DNA of 64,000 bases from Mesorhizobium sp. B2-1-1 (GTDB lineage: Bacteria; Pseudomonadota; Alphaproteobacteria; Rhizobiales; Rhizobiaceae): NCBI RefSeq assembly GCF_006442975.2, contig NZ_CP083954.1:4285501-4349500 (forward strand), written 5' to 3'. This document shows, in pieces, positions 25,652 to 34,104 of this stretch. Below the pieces are notes generated by a model. The model saw nothing but the letters and a program-made list of their open reading frames with translations. It searched no databases and was not told the origin of the DNA. Position numbers and translations under genes: made by a program. Position 1 is the first letter of the stretch. The number at the start of each line of letters is the position of its first letter.

Positions 25652-26542
25652 CTACTCCAGATTCTGGACCTGTTCACGGAACTGATCGACCACGGCCTTC
25701 AGTTCCAGTCCAATGGCGGTGACCGCGGCAGCGTTCGACTTTGAGCACAGCGTATTCGATTCGCGGTTAAATTCCTGTGCTAGAAAATCGAGCTTGCGTC
25801 CGATGGCGCCGCCGCCGGAAAGCAATGCACGACCGGACGTCACATGCGTCTTCAAGCGGTCGATCTCCTCGCGAATATCGGCCTTGGTGGCGAGGAAGGC
25901 GGCTTCCTGGTGCAAGCGGCCGACATCGAGGTTGGCCGAAGCATCCATCAAGAGCCGCACCTGTTCGGCGAGGCGCTCGCGGATGGCCGCCGGTTCGCGC
26001 GACGGATCCGCTTCAGCGCCCAGCGTCAGCACCTCGATCGCGTCGATGTGGCCCAGCAGAAGCGTGCGAAGTGCCGCGCCCTCACCCTCGCGGGACCGCT
26101 CCAGCCCCTCCAGCGCCACATCGAGGGCCGCCATGACGGCGTTGTCGAGCGCCGTGCGCACATCCTCGGTTTCGGTGGTCTCCGGAATATCGAGCACGCC
26201 GCGCAGCGACAACAATCCGTCGGCGGTCGCAGGAGCAACACCAAATTGTTCCTCGATCCGCTTGGCGAGCCCGGCCAGATCCTTGAGGAAGGCCTCGTTG
26301 ACAACGGGCTGGGACTGCATTCCGGCGGCGCGCGTGATGGTGAGCGTCGCCTGAAAATTGCCGCGCGCGAAACGTTTCTGAAGCGTCTGCCTGGTGGCCG
26401 GCTCCAGCCGCTCGAAACCCTGCGGCAGCCGCAGCCGCACCTCGACGCTCTTGCCGTTGACGGATTTGACCTCCCAGGCAATCGAGGTGCCGTCATGCTC
26501 GGCGACAGCACGCGCAAACCCGGTCATGCTCTGCAAATTCAT
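25652..26542 (-). CDS. YicC-family endoribonuclease
   Basis: 296 residues of the YicC/YloC family: the N-terminal SMTGFARA and WEVKSVNGKSVEVRLRLPQGFE, and the C-terminal GGAIGRKLDFLAQEFNRESNT with CSKSNA. E. coli YicC has been shown to act in small-RNA decay as an endoribonuclease. The gene sits between mltG and gmk, the usual place in alphaproteobacteria. The start ATG at 26542 matches the family N-terminus. Confidence 0.93.
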   Translation of the reverse strand: MNLQSMTGFARAVAEHDGTSIAWEVKSVNGKSVEVRLRLPQGFERLEPATRQTLQKRFARGNFQATLTITRAAGMQSQPVVNEAFLKDLAGLAKRIEEQFGVAPATADGLLSLRGVLDIPETTETEDVRTALDNAVMAALDVALEGLERSREGEGAALRTLLLGHIDAIEVLTLGAEADPSREPAAIRERLAEQVRLLMDASANLDVGRLHQEAAFLATKADIREEIDRLKTHVTSGRALLSGGGAIGRKLDFLAQEFNRESNTLCSKSNAAAVTAIGLELKAVVDQFREQVQNLE

Positions 26543-26709
26543 GGTGCCTGCATACCCCCTGGCGCGTATTACGGATACTGCGTGATCCGGCCTCGCGCAC
26601 CTTCAGAAAGCCGAAATGCCCGCCTGCCAATCGGCTTACGAGGCCCCGATAAATCCAAACGCTCCTGCTTTCAACCGACAGCGTGGACGAGTTGGAAAAC
26701 CGTGCGCCG

Positions 26710-27918
26710 CTACTGGGCCGCCCCCGCGTCGCCGTCAATGGGCGCGTCGGTCTGCCCCTCCACCTTGGCATCAGCCTTGGCCGCGTCGTCGACTTGCTTC
26801 TTCTGCTGGGCTCGATAGCGCGCGACGTTCTCATTGTGCTCGTTAAGCGTGGCGGCGAAGACGTGTCCGCCAGTGCCGTCGGCAACGAAATAGAGGTCGT
26901 CGGTCTTTGATGGATTGGCTACCGCCTCCAGCGCCGCGCGGCCGGGATTGGCGATAGGCGTCGGCGGCAGGCCGTTGATCACATAGGTGTTGTAGGGCGT
27001 CGGCTTCTGGATGTCCGACTGATAGATCGGCCGGTCGGCGGGTTTGCCCTTGCCGCCGAACAGACCGTAGATGATGGTCGGATCGGATTGCAGGCGCATG
27101 CCCTTGGCCAGCCGGTTCAGGAAGACCGCGGCGACGCGCGAGCGCTCATCGCCCTTGCCTGTTTCCTTCTCGACTATCGAGGCCAGCGTGACGAACTCGT
27201 CAATGCTGGCGAGCGGCAGGTCGGCGGCGCGCCGCTGCCAGACCTCCTCGACCAGCTTCTTCTGGTCGGCCAGCAGCTTGTCGATCATCTGCTGGCGCGT
27301 GGCGCCGCGCGTGAAGCGCAGCGTATCGGTGGCGAGACTGCCCTCTGGAGGCACGGTGGCCGGCATGTCGCCGCTCAAGGCGGGCTCGCCTGCGATGCGC
27401 GCCAGCGCCTGCTCGACTGTCAGCCCTTCGGGAATGGTCAGCGAGTACATGACCGACTTGCCGCTCTTCAGCAATTCCATGATGTCGCGCATGGACGCCC
27501 GGGGCTTGATCTCGTATTCGCCGGCCTTCAGCGCCGAATCATTGCCGAAGGCCCTAACGCCAAGACGGAATATGCGGGCGTCGCTGATCAGGCCGCGCCG
27601 CTCGAGCTGGTCGGCGATATCCTGGACGCCGGTGTTGGGCTTGACCAGGAAGGTGTCGCCATTGGCCGATGGGCCGGGCTCGGTGAATTCCTGCTTGCCG
27701 AAGTAAAGCGCGATACCCGCCGCCAGAACCATCAGCATCACCAAGGAGATGACGAAGTTCATGAACACGACGACCTGACTGCGCGAAGCACGCGAGCGCT
27801 TCGGCGGCGGCGTGCCGGCCTCCGGCCGCAAGGCTTCGGCGGCTGTCTTCGGTACGATCGGCCCCGATGTCGCCTGCCCTTGCCCGAACTCTCCGTTGCC
27901 GGCCGGATTTGTGTTCAT
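26710..27918 (-). CDS. mltG: Endolytic murein transglycosylase MltG
   Basis: 402 residues with one transmembrane helix near residues 50-75 (FVISLVMLMVLAAGIALYF). A LysM-like and YceG catalytic region follow: SIVEKETGKGDERSRVAAVFLNRL includes the catalytic glutamate, then MRLQSDPTIIYG and NTYVINGLPPTPIANPG. MltG cuts nascent peptidoglycan strands and so sets glycan length. The Asn/Ala-rich cytoplasmic start and an acidic C-terminal tail are not conserved. It is downstream of fabF in the common fab-mltG order. Confidence 0.94.
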   Translation of the reverse strand: MNTNPAGNGEFGQGQATSGPIVPKTAAEALRPEAGTPPPKRSRASRSQVVVFMNFVISLVMLMVLAAGIALYFGKQEFTEPGPSANGDTFLVKPNTGVQDIADQLERRGLISDARIFRLGVRAFGNDSALKAGEYEIKPRASMRDIMELLKSGKSVMYSLTIPEGLTVEQALARIAGEPALSGDMPATVPPEGSLATDTLRFTRGATRQQMIDKLLADQKKLVEEVWQRRAADLPLASIDEFVTLASIVEKETGKGDERSRVAAVFLNRLAKGMRLQSDPTIIYGLFGGKGKPADRPIYQSDIQKPTPYNTYVINGLPPTPIANPGRAALEAVANPSKTDDLYFVADGTGGHVFAATLNEHNENVARYRAQQKKQVDDAAKADAKVEGQTDAPIDGDAGAAQ

Positions 27919-28020
27919 TTCGCCCTACCGTTTGATCTCTCAACGAATCCCCTGCGGCAGAGTAGGGGCGAATATGGCAAAATTGACGACACGCCGAAGC
28001 GCCGTCCGGCAGGCGGACGG

Positions 28021-29283
28021 TCAGCCATTGTAGCGCTGGAAGACCAGTGAAGCGTTGGTGCCGCCGAAGCCGAAGGAATTGGACAACGCCACGTCGATCT
28101 GGCGGGCACGCGGCTTGTTCGGCACCAGGTCGATCGCGGTCTCACGCTCCGGATTGTCAAGGTTGATGGTCGCCGGCGCGATGTTGTCGCGGATGGCGAG
28201 GATCGAGAAGATCGCTTCGGCAGCCCCTGCCGCGCCGAGGAGATGGCCGATCGACGACTTGGTCGACGACATCGAAATCTTCGATGCGGCATTGCCGACC
28301 AGCCGCTCGACAGCGCCGAGCTCGATCGTGTCGGCCATGGTCGAAGTGCCGTGCGCGTTGATGTAATCGACATCGGCAGGCGTCAGCTTTGCCCGGTTCA
28401 ACGCCGCCGTCATGCAACGGAATGCGCCGTCGCCGTCTTCAGCCGGTGCGGTGATGTGATAGGCGTCGCCGGTCAGGCCGTAGCCGGTCACTTCCGCATA
28501 GATCTTCGCGCCGCGCGCCTTGGCATGCTCGAGTTCCTCAAGCACGACGACGCCGGCGCCCTCGCCCATGACGAAGCCGTCGCGATCGCGGTCATAGGGC
28601 CGCGAAGCCGTTTGCGGCGCGTCGTTGCGCCCGGTCGACAGCGCACGGCAGGCAGCGAAGCCAGCGATCGACAGTCGCGTCACCGGCGCTTCGGCGCCGC
28701 CGGCGACCATGACGTCGGCATCGCCCCAGATGATCAGCCGGGCTGCGTCGCCGATCGCATGCGCGCCGGTCGAGCAAGCGGTGACGACGGCATGGTTGGG
28801 GCCTTTCAGCCCATGCCGGATCGAAACCTGGCCGGAGACGAGATTGATGATCTGGCCGGGGATGAAGAAGGGGCTGATGCGGCGTGGGCCGCGCTCCTTC
28901 AGGATCATCGCGTTCTCGGCGATGCCTTCGATGCCACCAATGCCCGAACCGATCAGAACGCCGGTGGCGCACTGCTCGGCATGGGTCTTCGGCTGCCAGC
29001 CGGAATCCTTCAGTGCCTCGTCGGCGGCTGCGATCCCGTACAGGATGAAGTCGCCGATCTTGCGCAGTTCCTTCGGCTCGAGCACCGCCTCGGGATTGAA
29101 GGTGGCGTTGCTGCCGTCACCACGCGGAACGACATGGGCGATCTTGCAGGCAAGATCCTCCACCTCGAACTCGGTGATGCGCTTGGCGGCGCTGCGGCCG
29201 GTCAGAAGTTCCTTCCAGCTGTGCTCGAAGCCCATGCCGAACGGCGACAGCAATCCAAGGCCCGTGACGACGACACGCCTCAT
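28021..29283 (-). CDS. fabF: Beta-ketoacyl-ACP synthase II
   Basis: 420 residues of the thiolase fold. FabF condenses malonyl-ACP with acyl-ACP and elongates the longer chains, including the step that adjusts fluidity with temperature. The active-site Cys is in VTACSTGAHAIGDAARLI. The two histidines are in NAHGTSTMADTIELGAV and KSSIGHLLGAAGAAEAI. GGAGG precedes the ATG at 29283. It lies 34 bases downstream of acpP, which fits co-transcription. Confidence 0.96.
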   Translation of the reverse strand: MRRVVVTGLGLLSPFGMGFEHSWKELLTGRSAAKRITEFEVEDLACKIAHVVPRGDGSNATFNPEAVLEPKELRKIGDFILYGIAAADEALKDSGWQPKTHAEQCATGVLIGSGIGGIEGIAENAMILKERGPRRISPFFIPGQIINLVSGQVSIRHGLKGPNHAVVTACSTGAHAIGDAARLIIWGDADVMVAGGAEAPVTRLSIAGFAACRALSTGRNDAPQTASRPYDRDRDGFVMGEGAGVVVLEELEHAKARGAKIYAEVTGYGLTGDAYHITAPAEDGDGAFRCMTAALNRAKLTPADVDYINAHGTSTMADTIELGAVERLVGNAASKISMSSTKSSIGHLLGAAGAAEAIFSILAIRDNIAPATINLDNPERETAIDLVPNKPRARQIDVALSNSFGFGGTNASLVFQRYNG

Positions 29284-29317
29284 CGCAGGTCCTCCCCGGT
29301 GATGACTGCGGAAAGCG

Positions 29318-29554
29318 TCAGGCCGAAGCCTTGTCGATGTACTTCACGGCATCGCCCACCGTCAGGATGGTTTCAGCCGCGTCATCGGGGATCTCGACGC
29401 CGAATTCTTCTTCAAACGCCATGACGAGTTCGACCGTGTCGAGACTGTCGGCGCCCAGATCGTCGATGAAGCTCGCCTGCTCCGTCACCTTGTCGGCATC
29501 GACGCCCAGGTGCTCGATGACAATCTTCTTGACGCGCTCTGCGGTGTCACTCAT
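29318..29554 (-). CDS. acpP: Acyl carrier protein
   Basis: 78 residues, the normal AcpP length, acidic, with the phosphopantetheine serine at residue 37 in [11 protein letters not shown]. It carries growing acyl chains for fatty acid and lipid A synthesis. The start [10 protein letters not shown] at 29554 has GAGG about nine bases upstream and is preferred over an in-frame ATG three codons earlier. A good promoter with an embedded dyad lies 33 bases upstream, so acpP-fabF may have their own control, separate from fabG. Confidence 0.97.
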   Translation of the reverse strand: MSDTAERVKKIVIEHLGVDADKVTEQASFIDDLGADSLDTVELVMAFEEEFGVEIPDDAAETILTVGDAVKYIDKASA

Positions 29555-29586
29555 TTGGGGCATCCTCGTCTTTTGGTTGTCTGTCT

Positions 29587-29615
29587 TCGTTAGCGGGCGG
29601 AATGCCGCTAATCAA
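29587..29615 (-). promoter_or_regulatory. acpP promoter with an embedded 7-bp dyad
   Basis: On the minus strand TTGATT (29615-29610) and TAACGA (29592-29587) are spaced by 17 bases. A perfect dyad, TTAGCGG-N8-CCGCTAA (29590-29611), covers the whole interval between the two boxes. A protein bound there would block RNA polymerase. The 260-base gap 29564-29823 contains no gene. Confidence 0.6.
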
Positions 29616-29823
29616 GCTGAAAGATGGTCCCGCCGGAAACGCAATGGCCGCAGACCGGTTTTTGCCCGAACCGCCGGGTTGCGGGCCGCATTACACGAAA
29701 AATCGTGGGCGTCCAAGCCGAAATGGTCGCTTTTCACAGCCCGCCCAGGCGTTGCCTGTCGCCGTCTCAAAGCCACCGCGAATACCCGGGCCCGGCCCGA
29801 AATGCATGCTTTGGCCGACCCGA

Positions 29824-30561
29824 TCAGATCATCGCCATGCCGCCGTTCACATGGATTGTTTGGCCGGTGACGTAGCCGGCCTCGTTGGAGGCAAGATAAG
29901 CGACGGCGGACGCCACTTCGGCGCTGGTGCCCATGCGGCGCGTCGGGATAGCGGCCATGATCGCCTCCTTCTGCTTGTCGTTGAGCTTGTCGGTCATCGC
30001 CGATTCGATGAAGCCCGGGGCGACACAGTTGACGGTGATGCTGCGGGTGGCGATCTCCTGCGCCAGCGATTTGGAAAAGCCGATCATGCCGGCCTTGGAG
30101 GCGCAGTAGTTGGTCTGGCCGGGATTGCCGGTGACGCCGACCACCGAGGTAATGTTGATGATGCGGCCGTGGCGGCGGCGCATCATCGGATGGGTCAGCT
30201 CACGCGTCAGCCTGAACACGGCCGTCAGATTGACTTCGAGCACGCTGTCCCAGTCGGCGTCCGACATGCGCACGAACAGCCCGTCCTTGGTGATGCCGGC
30301 ATTGTTGACCAGGATATCGACGCCCTCGAGATCGGCCTCCGCTTTCTGGCCGAGCGCCTTGACCTCGTCGCGGTTCGACAGGTCGGCCGGAAACAGCTTC
30401 ACCCGGTCGCCGAGTTCGGCGGCCAGCGCCTCCAGTTTCTCGACGCGCGTGCCGTGCAGGCCGACGACGGCGCCTTGCGCATGCAGCACCCTGGCGATCG
30501 CCTCGCCGATGCCTCCCGACGCGCCGGTGACAAGTGCCTTGCGGCCGGTCAGTTCGAACAT
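29824..30561 (-). CDS. fabG: 3-oxoacyl-ACP reductase
   Basis: 245 residues of the SDR family. FabG reduces beta-ketoacyl-ACP with NADPH. Motifs are TGASGGIGEAIA, NNAGITKDGLFVRM, the catalytic YCASKAGMIGFSKSLAQE and the C-terminal VTGQTIHVNGGMAMI. NNAGITKDGL and the terminal GGM(A/Y)M are typical of true FabG. GAGG lies just before the ATG at 30561. It falls between acpP and fabD as expected, but here a decayed toxin-antitoxin locus separates it from fabD. Confidence 0.96.
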   Translation of the reverse strand: MFELTGRKALVTGASGGIGEAIARVLHAQGAVVGLHGTRVEKLEALAAELGDRVKLFPADLSNRDEVKALGQKAEADLEGVDILVNNAGITKDGLFVRMSDADWDSVLEVNLTAVFRLTRELTHPMMRRRHGRIINITSVVGVTGNPGQTNYCASKAGMIGFSKSLAQEIATRSITVNCVAPGFIESAMTDKLNDKQKEAIMAAIPTRRMGTSAEVASAVAYLASNEAGYVTGQTIHVNGGMAMI

Positions 30562-30600
30562 GTGTTTTCCTCTTTGGTTTCGGAAGCTCAGCGAGCAACC

Positions 30601-30648
30601 TTATCTGTATACGTCTCGCGGGTATCCGATTGCCATCACCAACGGAAT
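30601..30648 (-). pseudogene. RelE/ParE-type toxin remnant, C-terminal tail only
   Basis: In one minus-strand frame ending at the TAA at 30603-30601 the last residues read PLVMAIGYPRDVYR. RelE-family toxins typically end in a strand like VVxIGHRREVYR. The match is short, but it stands directly behind a recognisable RelB-like antitoxin in the right orientation. Everything upstream of this tail is missing, so no toxin can be made. Confidence 0.45.
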
Positions 30649-30652
30649 ATCT

Positions 30653-30873
30653 TCAGCGATACAAGCCGCGCCAGAAATCATCAGCTTTCATAATATCCTC
30701 TTCCCCTCGCCCAATGCGTCCTGCAGCTTCGGCCGCCAAGTCATAATCTTCCACATCGTCCAGGCCGCGCTGGATGAGTTCGCGCAAACAATCAACTTTG
30801 CTGCGGTCTGTCCTAGCGACAAAGGAGTCCAGGCGCTGTTCGATTTCGGCAGAAAGACGGATGAGACAGGCAT
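30653..30873 (-). pseudogene. RelB/CopG-like ribbon-helix-helix antitoxin with a 5' frameshift
   Basis: A minus-strand frame reads RLSAEIEQRLDSFVARTDRS, then KVDCLRELIQRGLDDVEDYD, LAAEAAGRIGRGEED and ADDFWRGLYR. This is a full-length ribbon-helix-helix antitoxin: DNA-binding strand, two helices and a toxin-neutralising tail. No start codon exists in this frame after the in-frame TGA at 30895-30893. The natural ATG, followed by CCT GTC TCA, lies at 30873 in another frame, so one lost base explains the break. The gene is inactive unless an unusual start is used. Confidence 0.6.
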
Positions 30874-30912
30874 GCCAAACCTCGTGAGTTCGTCAAATTC
30901 AGTCGCGGCGCC

Positions 30913-31854
30913 TCACCCGAGCGCCGCCAGTGCGGTTTCGACCTCGGCCGCGGAACCGACCGATGCCGTGGCGATTTCGCGGTTGATGCGCCGGGCCAGC
31001 CCTGAAAGCACTTTTCCCGCGCCGACTTCATAGAGCGTGGTGACGCCGTTCGCGCCGAACCACTCCACTGTCTCGCGCCAGCGCACGCGGCCGATCACCT
31101 GTTCGAACAGACGGCGCGCAATGATTTCGGGATCGCTGGTCGGAGTGACCGTGACATTGGAGACGAGCGGCACGACAGGCGCGTTCTTGGTTACCCCGGC
31201 CAGCGCCTCGCGCATGATCTCGGCGGCGGGCGCCATCAGCGCCGAATGGAAGGGCGCGGAGACCTGCAGCATCAGCGCTCGCTTGGCGCCTTTTTCCGTG
31301 CACAGTTTGGCAGCCAGTTCGACCGCTGCCTTGGCGCCGGAAATCACCAGCTGGCCACCGCCATTGTCGTTGGCGATCTGGCAGACCGATCCTTTGGCAG
31401 CCTCGGCGCAGGCGGCTTCGACATCGGCCTGCTCCAGTCCGATGATCGCCGCCATGGCGCCTTCGCCGGCGGGCACCGCCGCTTGCATGGCATTGCCGCG
31501 GATGCGCAGCAGCCTGGCGGCATCGGCAACCGAGACGAAGCCGGCGGCGGCAAGCGCCGAATATTCGCCCAGCGAATGGCCAGCGACGTAGGTAATCTTG
31601 TCCTTCAGCGAGAAGCCGCCCGCTTCCAAGGCCCTGATCGCGGCCAGCGATACGGCCATCAGCGCCGGCTGCGCGTTGGCGGTGAGCGTCAGCGTCTCTT
31701 CCGGCCCTTCCCAGATCAGCTTCGACAGGTTTTCGCCGAGCGCGTCGTCGACTTCGCTAAAAACCCTACGCGCCTCGGGGAAGGCATCGGCGAGGTCCTT
31801 GCCCATGCCGACAGCCTGGCTGCCTTGTCCCGGAAAGGTGAATGCAACGGCCAT
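30913..31854 (-). CDS. fabD: Malonyl-CoA:ACP transacylase
   Basis: 313 residues. FabD loads malonate from CoA onto ACP. It begins AFTFPGQGSQAVGMG. The nucleophile is Ser94 in AGHSLGEYSALAAAG, and the catalytic His lies in QVSAPFHSALMAPA near residue 200. The frame stays open far upstream, but the ATG at 31854 matches the family N-terminus. On the minus strand TTGCGT and TGTATC spaced by 18 bases, about 40-70 bases upstream, are a plausible promoter. Confidence 0.96.
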   Translation of the reverse strand: MAVAFTFPGQGSQAVGMGKDLADAFPEARRVFSEVDDALGENLSKLIWEGPEETLTLTANAQPALMAVSLAAIRALEAGGFSLKDKITYVAGHSLGEYSALAAAGFVSVADAARLLRIRGNAMQAAVPAGEGAMAAIIGLEQADVEAACAEAAKGSVCQIANDNGGGQLVISGAKAAVELAAKLCTEKGAKRALMLQVSAPFHSALMAPAAEIMREALAGVTKNAPVVPLVSNVTVTPTSDPEIIARRLFEQVIGRVRWRETVEWFGANGVTTLYEVGAGKVLSGLARRINREIATASVGSAAEVETALAALG

Positions 31855-32130
31855 GTGTGGGCTCCCAAAGCTCGGTTCTGCTTGCCTGATACACGAATTT
31901 TCCTGCCTGTGACGCAACGCGGCCTGCCAAGTCAAGCCCGGTTCGACCCGGCCCCTTGGCAGCTTTGCCGGCCGAGTGCCTGTTCCAAAAGGCTTTTTGG
32001 CGATCACTCCTGATGAAAACCGCTCACGAATCGTTTGCTGGCTCTTCTTATTTCCGCCACAGGCGCTAGCTTTGCGTGACAATTCCATGACAATCGAGTG
32101 ACGGGTCTGTCGCTGGGTGGGGAAGTTAAA

Positions 32131-34059
32131 GTGGCTAGGATTTCGAAAGGCGCAGGCAAAGCCGCGCCACAGTTTCTGGAAGACGATCCTTCCACCGGCT
32201 ACCTGCCGGGACGGAAGTGGCCGACCATACGCTATGGGCTGACCAGCCTGCTGATCGCGGCCGTCCTGGTGTTCGCCATCGAATTGATCGTGCGCGGCGA
32301 CTTCGCCGGCACGGTTTCCTTCTTCCTGCAGCCGCTCAAGCCGGGCTGGACCACGATCGTGGTGTTCGCACTGGTTCTGGTCGGCCTCGATGCCGTTTTC
32401 GGCCGCAGCTATCAAAGCCTGATGATCGTCGCGCCGCTGACGCTCTCGCTGGCTTTCATCGGTCACCAGAAATCGCATTATCTCGGCGATCCCCTCTACC
32501 CGACCGATTTCCTCTACTCCCGCCAGATCGTGGCGCTTCTGCCGCTTCTGGTGCGTGACCGCCCGATGACTGCCCTTGCCATGATTGTCGGCATTGTCGC
32601 CGGCCTGTCGCTGCTCATCTATGGCTGGCGGGTCTGGCGTCGAAAGGTGCCGATACTCAGCCGCAAGGGCCGTCTCGCCCGGCTGACGCTGGCGGTGCCG
32701 CTGCTCGCCTTCTTCGTCTCGATCATGGACTATGCCACCTTCTCGTGGACCCGGGACCGGCTGCAGATCATCCCGATCATGTGGGACCAGAAGGAAAATT
32801 ACGCCTCCAACGGCTTTGCGCTCGCCTTCGCGCTGAACGTGCCGATGGCGCATGTCTCGGCGCCGCCAGGCTATTCGGAAAAGGCGATCGCGGCCATCGA
32901 CAGGCCGCAGGTGACCGCCTCGGTGCCCCAGGAAAAGCCCGACATCATCGTCGTCATGAGCGAATCCTTCTGGGATCCGACCAAGCTGCCCGGGGTCACC
33001 ATCACGCCCGATCCGATCCCCAATGTGCGGGCGCTGCGTTCGGGCTCCATGTTCTCACCCGAATTCGGCGGCATGACCGCCAATATCGAGTTCGAAGCAC
33101 TGACCGGCTTCTCCAACGCCTTCCTGCCGGCCGGCAGCATCCCCTACCAGCAATATGTGCGCACGCCGACGCCGTCGCTGGCGACCTTCCTGAAGAGGGA
33201 GGGCTACAGGGCGCGCGCCATCCATCCGGGCACCAACTGGTTCTGGAACCGCGGCGCGGTCTATGCCGATTTCGGCTTCGACGACTTCAGATCGGAAGAG
33301 ACGTTGCCGCCGATGCAAAAGCGCGGGCCGCTGGCATCCGACGCGGCGATGACGGACGAGATCATCAGCGAGGCCGATGCCAGCGATGCCCCGGTGTTCT
33401 TCTTTGCCGTCAGCCTGCAGAACCACGGCCCTTACGAGCCGAACCGCTACTACAACCCGACCCACACCGTGCAGGCGCCGATCAGCCAATGGGCGCGTGA
33501 ATCGCTGCTGAGTTACACCGAGGGCTCGGCCGACGCGGACCGCGGTCTCGAACGCCTGATCGAATGGGCAAAGAAACGCTCTCGGCCCACCGTCATCGCC
33601 TTCTTCGGCGACCATCTGCCGCCGCTTGGGCCGGTCTATGTAGAGACCGGGTTCATGAAGGACAATGTCGCGCCGCGCAAGGAGGCTTCCGCCGAGGCGG
33701 CGCTGGAGCATCATCAGACGCCACTGGTCATCTGGTCGAACCGCACAGGCCCTGCCAAGGACATGGGCGCCGTCAGCCCCGCCTTCCTGCCCTATCACAT
33801 CCTGAAAACGGCCGGCATCACCCACCCCTACTATACCGGCTTCCTGGGCGAGATGCGCGAACGCTACCGCGTGGTCGACCGCAATCTGCTGCTGACGCCG
33901 GCGGGAGAAGCCACGCCCGATTGGGCGCGGCAAAAGCAGATCGACCCGGCGATCCGCGACTTCCGGCTGCTGCAATACGACATGATGTTCGGCAAACGCC
34001 ACGCGGCGCCCGACTTCTTCCCCGAAACGGTGGACAAGGTCGTCGCCCATATGAGCTGA
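32131..34059 (+). CDS. LtaS/MdoB-like membrane phosphoglycerol transferase (sulfatase fold)
   Basis: About 642 residues: five N-terminal membrane helices to about residue 215, then a periplasmic sulfatase-fold domain. Motifs are IIVVMSESFWDP (metal site), PEFGGMTANIEFEALTG (the Thr of GMTAN is the likely nucleophile), HPGTNWFWNR, AVSLQNHGPY and AFFGDHLPPLG. Relatives transfer phosphoglycerol to periplasmic glucans (OpgB/MdoB) or lipoteichoic acid (LtaS). In rhizobia the expected acceptor would be cyclic beta-glucan, an inference. The GTG at 32131, five bases after GGGGAAG, is favoured over the GTG at 32098. Confidence 0.82.
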   Translation: MARISKGAGKAAPQFLEDDPSTGYLPGRKWPTIRYGLTSLLIAAVLVFAIELIVRGDFAGTVSFFLQPLKPGWTTIVVFALVLVGLDAVFGRSYQSLMIVAPLTLSLAFIGHQKSHYLGDPLYPTDFLYSRQIVALLPLLVRDRPMTALAMIVGIVAGLSLLIYGWRVWRRKVPILSRKGRLARLTLAVPLLAFFVSIMDYATFSWTRDRLQIIPIMWDQKENYASNGFALAFALNVPMAHVSAPPGYSEKAIAAIDRPQVTASVPQEKPDIIVVMSESFWDPTKLPGVTITPDPIPNVRALRSGSMFSPEFGGMTANIEFEALTGFSNAFLPAGSIPYQQYVRTPTPSLATFLKREGYRARAIHPGTNWFWNRGAVYADFGFDDFRSEETLPPMQKRGPLASDAAMTDEIISEADASDAPVFFFAVSLQNHGPYEPNRYYNPTHTVQAPISQWARESLLSYTEGSADADRGLERLIEWAKKRSRPTVIAFFGDHLPPLGPVYVETGFMKDNVAPRKEASAEAALEHHQTPLVIWSNRTGPAKDMGAVSPAFLPYHILKTAGITHPYYTGFLGEMRERYRVVDRNLLLTPAGEATPDWARQKQIDPAIRDFRLLQYDMMFGKRHAAPDFFPETVDKVVAHMS

Positions 34060-34104
34060 AATTCGCGGCATCCTTCCAGGATGCCGCCCAGCGGGGTCGA
34101 GCGT

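Noticed and set aside
29602..30693. Plus-strand frame of 363 codons opposite fabG
   Set aside because: Antisense to fabG, which is intact and certain; no family features.
30688..30873. 61-codon minus-strand frame starting at the ATG 30873
   Set aside because: It is the out-of-frame continuation of the antitoxin start; the homologous frame is the neighbouring one without a start codon.
31855..32853. Upstream extension of the fabD frame by more than 300 codons
   Set aside because: fabD starts at MAVAFTFPGQG at 31854; the extension is antisense to the phosphoglycerol-transferase gene and has no coding character.
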